This document shows, one piece after another, positions 25,501 through 34,650 of a stretch of 64,000 nt of DNA. Under the pieces are notes generated by a model, which saw only the letters and a list, made by a program, of their open reading frames with translations, did no database searches and was not told where the DNA came from. Numbering within the stretch: the first letter of the stretch is position 1; each line of letters opens with the position of its first letter. The translations under genes were made by a program, and so were the position numbers. Source of the DNA: Streptomyces sp. Go-475 (GTDB lineage Bacteria > Actinomycetota > Actinomycetes > Streptomycetales > Streptomycetaceae); the NCBI RefSeq assembly GCF_003330845.1, contig NZ_CP026121.1, positions 6,119,501-6,183,500 of the forward strand, read 5' to 3'.

Positions 25501-26106
25501 TCACGCGTTCCTGATCGCCGAGATGTCGAAGTTCAGCTTGATCTTGTCGGAGACCAGGACGCCACCGGTCTCCAGCGCGGCGTTCCAGGTCAGGCCCCAC
25601 TCGGAGCGCAGGATCTCCGCCTTGCCCTCGAAGCCGACGCGCTCGTTGCCGAAGGGGTCCTTCGCGGCGCCGTTGAACTCCAGGTCGATGCTGAGGGGCC
25701 GGGTCGTGCCGAGGATCGTCAGGTCGCCGGTGATGCGGTACTCGTCGCCGCCGAGGGCCTCCGCCTTCGTGGAGCGGAACGTCATGGTCGGGAACTCGTC
25801 CGCCTTGAAGAAGTCCGCGCTCTTGAGGTGTCCGTCGCGGTCGGCGTTGCCCGTCTCGATGCTGTCCATCACGACGTCGAGGGAGGCCGTGGACCGCGAG
25901 GGGTCGGTGCCGTCGAGGTGGAGCGTGCCGGTGAAGTCCTGGAAGCCGCCCTTGACGTTGGTGACCATGGCGTGCCGGGCGACGAAGCCGATCGTCGAGT
26001 GCGCGGGGTCGATCGTGTAGTCGCCCGTCAGGGCGGCGAGGTCCGGGGACACGGCGGTGCCCGTGGCGGCTGCGGTCTCGGTGTCGGTGCGGCTGAAGAT
26101 GCTCAT
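25501..26106 (-). CDS. YceI-family polyisoprenoid-binding-like protein
   Basis: The 201-residue protein has the YceI lipocalin-like signature: DYTIDPAHSTIGFVARHAMV, GTLHLDGTDPSRSTASLDV, SADFFKADEFPTMTFRST and ITGDLTILGTTRPLSIDLEF. Family members bind isoprenoid chains or fatty amides. No signal peptide is seen; the N-terminus MSIFSRTDTETAAATGTA suggests a cytoplasmic form. AGGAGG stands 8 nt before the ATG at 26106. Paired TTGAAC-type repeats lie just upstream and suggest MarR-like control, although no marR gene is adjacent. Confidence 0.88.
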   Translation of the reverse strand: MSIFSRTDTETAAATGTAVSPDLAALTGDYTIDPAHSTIGFVARHAMVTNVKGGFQDFTGTLHLDGTDPSRSTASLDVVMDSIETGNADRDGHLKSADFFKADEFPTMTFRSTKAEALGGDEYRITGDLTILGTTRPLSIDLEFNGAAKDPFGNERVGFEGKAEILRSEWGLTWNAALETGGVLVSDKIKLNFDISAIRNA

Positions 26107-26130
26107 GGAGTACGCCTCCTGCGACTGATG

Positions 26131-26188
26131 TTGAATGTTGAACTACTCAACGCGCTCCACCGTAGACCTATTCCGTTCAAGGTTCAAC
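26131..26188. promoter_or_regulatory. TTGAAC/GTTCAA repeat cluster between yceI and the glycosyltransferase
   Basis: TTGAATGTTGAAC (26131-26143) and the inverted GTTCAAGGTTCAAC (26175-26188) face each other across 31 bp, and GTTGA-ACTAC-TCAAC (26137-26151) is itself a 5-bp-arm palindrome. This looks like a multi-site operator for a MarR/ArsR-type repressor acting on one or both divergent genes. Confidence 0.5.
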
Positions 26189-26243
26189 ATCATCGGACGG
26201 GGTGTCCTGATTGGATCCGTGGCCCGAGTGGTACCCAGTGATC

Positions 26244-27545
26244 ATGTCCTCGGTCGCGGTCCTGGTCGAGCTGGTGCGCAGCGGCACGTCGGGCGGCCAT
26301 GTGAAGTGCTGGGAGCGGTTCGCGGAGAGCGCCGCCCGCCTGCCCGGGCAGCTGCCCGACGGCTCCCGGTCCGGCCTGGACCTGACCGTCTACTTCCTCG
26401 GCGAACGCGAACGCGTCGAGGCCCTCTCCCCACGGGTACGCCTCGTCACGCTCCGCCCGCTGCTCGGCACGGCCGCGCTGATGTCGGCCGACGGCGCCGA
26501 GGACGTCACCGACCTCGCCCCGTACCACCCGCGGCTCGCGGCCCTGCTGCCGCGCCACGACGTCTGGCACCTCACGCACAGCTTCGCCTACGCCGCCACC
26601 GCCGTGCGCCTCGCCCGGCGCGCCGCCCGCGGCGGCGGGCCGGCACCCCGGCTGCTCGCCTCCGTGCACACCGACGTCCCGCTGCTCGCCTCGGTCTACG
26701 CCCGCTACCTGGCCGGCCGGTGGCTGCCCGGCGACCGCCCCGGGCCGGGCGCGTTCCTCGCCGACCGGGCCGAGACCCTGCTGCGCCGGCGGCGGGACCG
26801 GCTGCTGGACAGCTGCGAACGGGTACTGGCGCCGACCCCGGCGGGCCGGGCGGAACTCGGCCGCGTCCTCGGGCCGCACCGGGTCGCCCTGCTCCGCCGG
26901 GGCGTCGACCACGAGCGCTTCCGCCCCGACCCGGCGGCCCGGGCCCGGCTCGTCCGGGAGTACGGCGTGCCGGCCGACCGTCCGCTGGTGCTGTTCGCGG
27001 GGCGGCTGGACGCGTCCAAGGGCGTGCCGCTGTTGACCGAGAGCGTGCGACTGCTGCGGGAGCGGGGCCGGGCCGTGCACCTCGTCATGGCCGGCTCCGG
27101 CGCGGAGGCGGGGCCCGTCCGGCAGGCCCTCGGCGCCGACGTCAGCCTCCTCGGCGCCCTCCCGCAGGACCGGCTGGCGCGGGTGTACGCCGGCTGCGAC
27201 GTCTTCGCGTTCCCGTCGCGCACGGAGACCTGCGGCAACGTCGTCGCCGAGGCGATGGCCAGCGGCCTCGCGGTCGTGCTGCCCGAGGGCGCGCGCACCA
27301 CGGAGTGGCTCCTGGCGCCGGGCCGCGACGGCGTCGTCGTACGCCGCGACACGCCAGGGGAGTGGGCGGACGCCCTGGCCGGGCTCCTCGACCACCCGCC
27401 CCTGCTGTCGGCGGTACGCCACCGCGCGACGGCCACGGCCCGCGGCACCCATCCCACCTGGGACCGCGTCCTGACCGAGGACCTCCTCCCTCTCTGGCTC
27501 ACCCGTCCGCCGTCCCGCGACCGCGCACATCCCCGAGCGGCTTGA
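26244..27545 (+). CDS. GT4-family glycosyltransferase with repeat-derived C-terminus
   Basis: From ATG 26244 (MSSVAVLVELV) the protein has 433 residues; GTG 26238 and TTG 26211 are alternative starts. It is a GT-B glycosyltransferase: GTSGGHVKCWERF at the N-terminus, PTPAGRAELGRVLG, RRGVDHERFRP, VLFAGRLDASKGVPLLTES in the nucleotide-sugar domain, and the E-x7-E donor motif in SRTETCGNVVAEAMASGLAV. Acceptor and donor are unknown. The last 34 codons (from THPTWDRVLTEDLL to the stop) are the first unit of a five-copy 113-bp tandem array that continues downstream. Confidence 0.88.
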   Translation: MSSVAVLVELVRSGTSGGHVKCWERFAESAARLPGQLPDGSRSGLDLTVYFLGERERVEALSPRVRLVTLRPLLGTAALMSADGAEDVTDLAPYHPRLAALLPRHDVWHLTHSFAYAATAVRLARRAARGGGPAPRLLASVHTDVPLLASVYARYLAGRWLPGDRPGPGAFLADRAETLLRRRRDRLLDSCERVLAPTPAGRAELGRVLGPHRVALLRRGVDHERFRPDPAARARLVREYGVPADRPLVLFAGRLDASKGVPLLTESVRLLRERGRAVHLVMAGSGAEAGPVRQALGADVSLLGALPQDRLARVYAGCDVFAFPSRTETCGNVVAEAMASGLAVVLPEGARTTEWLLAPGRDGVVVRRDTPGEWADALAGLLDHPPLLSAVRHRATATARGTHPTWDRVLTEDLLPLWLTRPPSRDRAHPRAA

Positions 27546-27611
27546 CCGCCGGCCGCGGCACCCATCCCACCTGGGACCGCGTCCTGACCGAGGACCTCCT
27601 CCCTCTCTGGC

Positions 27612-29024
<1,413 letters not shown>

Positions 29025-29039
29025 GCCGGGTTCGGGCGG

Positions 29040-30539
29040 TCAGTCGGTGGTCCGGCGGGACGGCGCGCCCTGCGTCGCGCCCCGGGTGTGGACGTACAGC
29101 TTCCGCCGGTCGCCGACGTCGAGGTGCTGCGGCAGGGGCAACTCGTAGCGCACCGGCCTGCCGTGGTCGGCGAACTGCCGGCGCGGGTTGTAGACCTGGT
29201 TGAACTTCCACAGCATCCGCGCGAAGTTCGTCTGCCCGTGCAGCAGGTTGCGGCCGAGGGCGCGCGCCGCGCCGACGGCGGTGCGCAGCCCCAGGTGCTT
29301 GCGGTTGATGACGGCCTGGGTGCGCACCAGTTCCTCGTAGAAGCGCTCCAGGGGCAGCGTGGTGGGCACGACCGCGTGCTGGATGTCGAAGAGCCGGTAG
29401 TCGCGAGTGGTCAGGCGCCGCGACTCGGTATGCCAGATCTCCGTGCCCGGGTACGGCGTCATCACCGTGAAGTGCACGATCTCCGGCACCGCCAGCGCGA
29501 AGTCCCGTACCACCCGGAAGCGTTCCTCGTCCCAGGCCGGATCGACGATGAGGTTGATGGCGACCTTGATGCCGAGCCGGCGGGCCTTCTCCAGGGCGCG
29601 GAAGTTCTCGTCGGGGCTGACCCGCTTGCGGTACAGGTCGAGGCCCTCCGCGTCGATGGCCTCCATCCCGAGGAACATGTACTTCAGCCCCAGCCGGGCC
29701 CACCGCTCGAAGACCTCGGGGTGGCGCAGCAGCACATCGCTGCGGGTCTCCAGGTAGTAGCGCTTGCGGATGCCGCGCCGCTCCACCTCCGCGGCGATGG
29801 CGTCCCCGTGCTCGGGCCGGATGAAGGCCACGTCGTCGACGATGAAGACGTTCGGCTCCCGGATCCTCGCCAGGTCCTCGGCCGCCGCCTCGGGGGAGGC
29901 CTTGCGGTAGCTGCGGCCGTAGAACGTCCACGCCGAGCAGAACGAGCAGTCCCACGGGCAGCCGCGGGTGAACTCGATGGACGCGCACGGGTCCAGCTCG
30001 CCGATGAAGTAGCGCCGGCGGCTGCGCATCAGGTCCCGGGCGGGCAACGGCGTGTCGATGCCGTGCAGCATCAGCGGCGCCGGTCCCCGCCCGGCCGCCG
30101 TGACGATCCCGGGCACGCCTTCCACGCCCCCGTCGCGGACCGCCTCCAGCAGGGGCGCGACCGCCGGTTCGCCCTCGCCGCGCACCACCGCGTCCACCAC
30201 GCCCCCGGCCTGCTCCAGCACCTCCTCGGCGACGAAGGAGACGCTGTGCCCGCCCAGGAACACGAAGCAGCCCGGCACGGCCCGCTTCACCTCCGCGGCC
30301 AGCTCGATGGCCTCCGGGATGTTGGCCAGGTAGTTCAGCGAGATGCCGAGGGCCTCCGGCCGGAAGGAGCGCACCTCTGCGCGCAGCCGGCGGTGGCTCA
30401 GCACCTGGAGGTCCACGACCCGCACCTCGTGACCGGCCTCGCGGGCGGCGCCCGCGACCCGTTCGAGCCCCAGCGGCTCCAGCCGCAGGAAGATCTCGGA
30501 GTACATCAGGGCGCTGGGGTGGACGAGCAGCACACGCAT
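29040..30539 (-). CDS. hpnR: B12-binding radical SAM protein, HpnR-like (hopanoid C-3 methylase)
   Basis: The 499-residue enzyme has an N-terminal cobalamin-binding domain (MRVLLVHPSALMYSEIFLRL through about residue 150, with FVFLGGHSVSFVAEEVLEQ), then a radical SAM domain with the iron-sulfur motif RGCPWDCSFCSAW (CxxxCxxC) near residue 200, and a C-terminal helical region ending HTRGATQGAPSRRTTD. The opening VHPSxLMYSxIFLRLEPLGLE is characteristic of HpnR, which methylates hopanoids at C-3. The ATG at 30539 follows GAGGTGACC. Hopanoid genes proper are not in the window, so the substrate assignment rests on family resemblance. Confidence 0.78.
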   Translation of the reverse strand: MRVLLVHPSALMYSEIFLRLEPLGLERVAGAAREAGHEVRVVDLQVLSHRRLRAEVRSFRPEALGISLNYLANIPEAIELAAEVKRAVPGCFVFLGGHSVSFVAEEVLEQAGGVVDAVVRGEGEPAVAPLLEAVRDGGVEGVPGIVTAAGRGPAPLMLHGIDTPLPARDLMRSRRRYFIGELDPCASIEFTRGCPWDCSFCSAWTFYGRSYRKASPEAAAEDLARIREPNVFIVDDVAFIRPEHGDAIAAEVERRGIRKRYYLETRSDVLLRHPEVFERWARLGLKYMFLGMEAIDAEGLDLYRKRVSPDENFRALEKARRLGIKVAINLIVDPAWDEERFRVVRDFALAVPEIVHFTVMTPYPGTEIWHTESRRLTTRDYRLFDIQHAVVPTTLPLERFYEELVRTQAVINRKHLGLRTAVGAARALGRNLLHGQTNFARMLWKFNQVYNPRRQFADHGRPVRYELPLPQHLDVGDRRKLYVHTRGATQGAPSRRTTD

Positions 30540-30869
30540 GGTCACCTCGCCACGGGGAGCCGTACCGGACACGGAAGGGTGCCTTCCACGTAACCCGAAG
30601 CGGGCGTGGCGCGTACCGCCCATACCGCCGCCTGGCGGCACCGGGCGGCCCGCAGGGGTGGTCCTGCCGGATCCGGTGCGGAACGGTCCGGCCCGCAGAC
30701 CGCCCACGGCAGGGGCGCGTCGGACCGGGTGAGTCCGGTGCGCGGGACCGGCCCCAGCGCTGGCGCGGGGCACCGTGGTGGCGGTGTCCTGGAAGAGGAG
30801 GTTCCGTTTCAAGGGACCGCAGGAGACAGACGAGACCACGGCGGACGCACAGCGCAGGGAGACCGACTC
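30540..30869. other. 330-bp divergent intergenic region (hpnR / SDR)
   Basis: Non-coding region between two divergent starts. It holds several GC-rich imperfect inverted repeats (for example CCGCCGCCTGGCGGC near 30629 and GACCGGCCC near 30748) but no promoter boxes or frame that I can support. AGGGAG at its right end is the SDR ribosome-binding site. Confidence 0.5.
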
Positions 30870-31727
30870 GTGACACTCACCGGCTCCGGCTCGGCCCACG
30901 ACCCACCGGCGGGCGCCACCCCGCGCCGCGCCACGGCCCCCGTCCCCTCCCGGGTGCGCGCGTACGGGCCGCCCCCGCGTCTGGACCGGCGCGTGGCCCT
31001 GGTCACCGGGGCCTCCTCGGGCATCGGGGCGGCCACGGCACGGCGCTTCGCCATGGACGGCTGGCAGCTGCTCCTCAGCGGACGCGACCGGCACCGCCTG
31101 GAGCAGACCGCCGCCGGCACCTCGGCCGTCGTGCTGCCCGCCGACCTCGCCGCCCCGGACGGCCCCCGCCTGCTGGCCCGGTCCGCGCTCCACACCAACG
31201 GCCGGATCGACGTCCTGGTCGCCGGGGCGGGCATCGGCTGGGCGGGCCCGTTCGCCGCCATGCCGCACACCGACATCGACCGGGTGCTGACCCTGGACCT
31301 CAACGCCACGCTCCACCTCGTGCGCGAGGTCCTGCCCGCCATGATCGCGGCCGGGCGGGGCCGCGTGGTGCTGCTCGGCTCGATCGCGGGCAGCGTGGGC
31401 GTCCGGGAGGAGGCGGTGTACTCCGCCGCCAAGGCCGGGCTCGCCGCCTTCGCCGAGGCGCTGCGCCAGGAACTGCGGGGCACGGGCGTGGGCGTGACCC
31501 TCGTCGTGCCCGGCCCCGTCGACACGGCGTTCTTCACCCGCCGCGGCAGGCCCTACGACCGCTCCCACCCCCGGCCCACCTCGCCCGGCCGTGTCGCCGG
31601 CGCGATCTGGGACGCCGTCAGCCAGGAGCGCGACGTGGTCCACGTCCCCACCTGGCTGACCCTCCCCGGCCGCATCCGCGGCCTGGCCCCAAGGCTCTAC
31701 CGCCACCTCCTCGACCGCTTCGGCTGA
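30870..31727 (+). CDS. SDR-family oxidoreductase
   Basis: From GTG 30870 (AGGGAG 8 nt upstream) the protein has 285 residues with a proline-rich N-terminal extension of about 40 residues. The Rossmann fold shows TGASSGIGAATARRF for NAD(P) binding, the VAGAGIGWAG strand, catalytic Ser in GSIAGSVG and the YSAAK Tyr/Lys pair, then VPGPVDTAFFTRRG. A hydrophobic-basic C-terminus (LTLPGRIRGLAPRLYRHLLD) suggests membrane association. The substrate is unknown. Its last codons (DRFG-stop) are repeated twice in the downstream DNA. Confidence 0.88.
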   Translation: MTLTGSGSAHDPPAGATPRRATAPVPSRVRAYGPPPRLDRRVALVTGASSGIGAATARRFAMDGWQLLLSGRDRHRLEQTAAGTSAVVLPADLAAPDGPRLLARSALHTNGRIDVLVAGAGIGWAGPFAAMPHTDIDRVLTLDLNATLHLVREVLPAMIAAGRGRVVLLGSIAGSVGVREEAVYSAAKAGLAAFAEALRQELRGTGVGVTLVVPGPVDTAFFTRRGRPYDRSHPRPTSPGRVAGAIWDAVSQERDVVHVPTWLTLPGRIRGLAPRLYRHLLDRFG

Positions 31728-32005
31728 CCGGCCCACACCCCGCTGTCCCGCCCTCGCGGTCCCTGTGCCCGGGCGCTCGGCACCGCCCCGGCCCTGGTGC
31801 CGCCTGCCCGACCGCTTCGGCTGACCGGCTCACATCCCGCAGTTTTGCCCTCGCGGTCCCTCGGGCCAGGGACCGGTTCCCTGTGTCCGCCTTCCTCTGG
31901 CAGGGGGCCCGGGCCCCGTCCGGCCCTCGCTCCGCCCCGCTCCGGCCGCCCGGGTGCGCGGCATCGCCCCTGGTGCCGCCTGCCCGACCGCTTCGGCTGA
32001 CCGGC
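31714..32005. repeat. Three copies of the SDR gene 3' end in the downstream intergenic region
   Basis: GACCGCTTCGGCTGACCGGC, the last codons and stop region of the SDR gene, occurs at 31714, 31810 and 31986. The second and third copies are each preceded by CCCTGGTGCCGCCTGCCC, and GCCCTCGCGGTCCCT recurs at about 31751 and 31848. The 372-bp region 31728-32099 otherwise holds no gene I can support. Confidence 0.8.
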
Positions 32006-32099
32006 CGCACAGCCAGTCGTTCCGCCGTTCTGCCGTTCCGCCGTTCCGGTCACTCCGGCCGGATCCTCCGTTCAGGTGAGCGCCTCCCCGTGGTAGGGC

Positions 32100-34496
32100 A
32101 TGGGCATGACTCCCCAGCGTCGCGTCCCGCCCCGCCGCACCGCCCGGGCCGCCGCGCCCCGGCCCAGCCGACGCGCGCTGCTGCTGGCGGCCGCGGCCCT
32201 GGCGGCGACCGGCGGTGCCACACCCGCGGCCCGGGTCGCCGGCGCGCCCGCCGATGCCGACCCAGGCCCCGACCCCGACCCGTACCGAGCCCTCCGCCTG
32301 CGCTGGCTCGGCATCGCCCTCGGCACCGGCTACGACCCCACCGCACAGCCGTACGCCGCCCGTCTCGCCGAGACCGGCGAACTCGCCCGCGCCCTGGCCG
32401 GCACCATGGCCCCGGCGGCGAACTCCCTGTGGCCCGGGCACCCCTTCGACCCGCCGGCCGGCATCACCCGCAGCTACGGCCGCCTGTGGACCATGACCCA
32501 GGCCTACGTCCAGCAGGGCACCGGCTCGACCGCCGACCCCGGCCTCCGCACCGCCGTCCTGCGCGGCCTCGACCACCTCTCCGCCACCGTCTACCACCCC
32601 ACCACCACCCGCTACGGCAACTGGTGGGAGTGGCAGATCGGCAGCCCCCGCCACCTCATGGACATCACGGCCGCCCTGTACGACGAGCTGGGCGACGCCC
32701 GGATCCAGGCCGCCTGCGCCGCCGTCGACCACTTCGTCCCCGACACGGCCCTCGGCGACTACTCCGGCACCTCCACCGGCGCCAACCGCGTCGACCTGTG
32801 CCGCTCCGTCGCCCTGCGCGGCATCCTCGGCCGCGCCCCGGCCAAGATCGCCCTCGCCCGCGACGCGCTCTCCCCGGTCCTCCCGTACGTCACCCGCGGC
32901 GACGGCCTCTACGCCGACGGCTCCTTCGTCCAGCACACCTGGGTCGCCTACTCGGGCACGTACGGCCAGGTCATGCTCGACGGCCTCGGCCGGCTGTTCA
33001 CCCTGCTCGCCGGGTCCGACTGGGAGGTCACCGACCCGAACCGGCAGATCATCCTCGACAGTGTCGAACGCGCCTACGCCCCGCTCATCCACGACGGGCT
33101 GGTCATGGACAGCGTCAACGGCCGCGCCATCAGCCGCGGGTACCTCACCTCCGACGACCGCCGGATCCTGCGCGGCGACCACTTCCACGGCGGGCAGCTC
33201 ATCGCCGCCATCGCCCTCCTCGCGACGGCGGCGAGCCCGGCGGAACGCGACCGCTGGCACGCCCGGATCAAGGGCTGGATCGAACGCGACACCGTGACAC
33301 CGCTCCTGACGGCACCCCAGTTCGGCCTCGCCGACCTCGCCCGGCTGCACGCGATCGCCGCCGCGCCCGTCCCGGCCGCGCCCGAACCCACCGGTCACCA
33401 CCTCTTCGCCGCCATGGACCGCGCCGTCCACCGCCGCCCCGGCTTCACCCTGAACATCGCCATGGCCAGCGACCGCATCGCCCACTACGAGTGCGGCAAC
33501 GGCGAGAACCCGCGCGGCTGGCACACCGGCGCCGGCATGGTCAGCTGGTGGGCGGGCGGGAGCGACCAGTACACGGACTGGTTCTGGCCGACCGTCGACT
33601 GGTACCGCCTGCCCGGCACCACCGTCTCCACCCGACGGCTCGCCGACCGGGAGGGCGGCGAGTGGGGCACGGCCCGCCCGGACGCCCGCTGGGTCGGCGG
33701 CACCACCGACGGCACCTACGCGGCCCTCGGCCAGCACCTCAAGGGCCTCGGCTCCACCCTCCAGGCCCGCAAGTCCTGGTTCTGCGCCGCCGACGCGGTG
33801 ATCTGCCTCGGCGCCGGGATCACCTGCTCCGACGGCGTCCCCGTCGAGACGATCGTCGACAACCGCAACCTCGGCGAGAACGGCGCCCAGCGCTTCGTCC
33901 GGGGCCCGGACTGGGCCCACCTGGAGGACCACGGCGGCTGGGTCCTCCTCGACGGCACCCCGAAGGCCCTGCGCGAGGACCGCACCGGCGCCTGGTCCGA
34001 CATCAACACCGGCGGCACACCGGAGCGCCGCACCCGCCGCTGGCAGACCCTCTGGATCGACCACGGCACGGACCCGGTGGACGCCACCTACGCCTACGTC
34101 CTGATGCCCGGCGCGTCCGCCCGCGAGGTCGCGCGCCGCGCCGCCGACCGCCGCTGGCTGTCGGTCCTCGCCAACGACGCCTCCCGCCAGGCGGTCGCCG
34201 TGCCCTCCCTCGGCCTCACGGCCGCGAACTTCTGGCAGCCCGGCACGGCGGGCCCCTTCACCGCCTCCGCCGGCGCGAGCCTGCTGGCCGTCCGCCGGGG
34301 CCGTACCGCTACCCTCTGCGTGAGCGAGCCGCCCCGCACGGGCGAACCGCTGGAGATCACCTGGGACCGCCCGGTCCGCCGGGTCGTCCGCGCGGACGAG
34401 ACGGTGGAGGTGCTCGCGACCGGCCGCCGACTGCGCCTGCGCGTCACCCCCGGGAAGGCCTGCGCCACCCACCGATGTCACGTGACGCTCGGCTGA
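32100..34496 (+). CDS. Secreted polysaccharide lyase family 8 (hyaluronate/xanthan-type lyase)
   Basis: The 798-residue protein starts with a Tat-like signal (PSRRALLLAAAALAATGGAT). The alpha/alpha-toroid catalytic domain (about 50-400) shows the PL8 active-site pieces: NWWEWQIGSPR with the Asn and Trp patch, DGSFVQHTWVAYSGTYG with the catalytic His and Tyr, and DSVNGRAISRG with the Arg. The beta-sandwich half follows, with GMVSWWAGGSDQYTDWFWPT and RKSWFCAADAVICLGAGI. Such enzymes cleave hyaluronan, chondroitin or xanthan by beta-elimination. The start could be ATG 32100 or ATG 32106; TAGGGC ends 6 nt before the second. Confidence 0.88.
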   Translation: MGMTPQRRVPPRRTARAAAPRPSRRALLLAAAALAATGGATPAARVAGAPADADPGPDPDPYRALRLRWLGIALGTGYDPTAQPYAARLAETGELARALAGTMAPAANSLWPGHPFDPPAGITRSYGRLWTMTQAYVQQGTGSTADPGLRTAVLRGLDHLSATVYHPTTTRYGNWWEWQIGSPRHLMDITAALYDELGDARIQAACAAVDHFVPDTALGDYSGTSTGANRVDLCRSVALRGILGRAPAKIALARDALSPVLPYVTRGDGLYADGSFVQHTWVAYSGTYGQVMLDGLGRLFTLLAGSDWEVTDPNRQIILDSVERAYAPLIHDGLVMDSVNGRAISRGYLTSDDRRILRGDHFHGGQLIAAIALLATAASPAERDRWHARIKGWIERDTVTPLLTAPQFGLADLARLHAIAAAPVPAAPEPTGHHLFAAMDRAVHRRPGFTLNIAMASDRIAHYECGNGENPRGWHTGAGMVSWWAGGSDQYTDWFWPTVDWYRLPGTTVSTRRLADREGGEWGTARPDARWVGGTTDGTYAALGQHLKGLGSTLQARKSWFCAADAVICLGAGITCSDGVPVETIVDNRNLGENGAQRFVRGPDWAHLEDHGGWVLLDGTPKALREDRTGAWSDINTGGTPERRTRRWQTLWIDHGTDPVDATYAYVLMPGASAREVARRAADRRWLSVLANDASRQAVAVPSLGLTAANFWQPGTAGPFTASAGASLLAVRRGRTATLCVSEPPRTGEPLEITWDRPVRRVVRADETVEVLATGRRLRLRVTPGKACATHRCHVTLG

Positions 34497-34527
34497 GGCC
34501 CTTGTCCGACCCCTACAAGCCGGACGC

Positions 34528-34576
34528 CCCCTGAACAGTCGAAAAGGCTGAACCCCGCCATGGTTCTGTTCAGGGG
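34528..34576. promoter_or_regulatory. Inverted repeat upstream of accB
   Basis: CCCCTGAACAG (34528-34538) is repeated inverted as CTGTTCAGGGG (34566-34576), with a smaller GAACC/GGTTC pair inside. It may be the terminator of the lyase gene or a control site of accBE, whose start is 75 bp further on. Confidence 0.5.
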
Positions 34577-34650
34577 TACCAGGAAAACACGCCGGAGACT
34601 GTGAGGAGTCGACGGCCCGGAATCCTCGGTCGGCTTCGTAAGGTCGCTAC

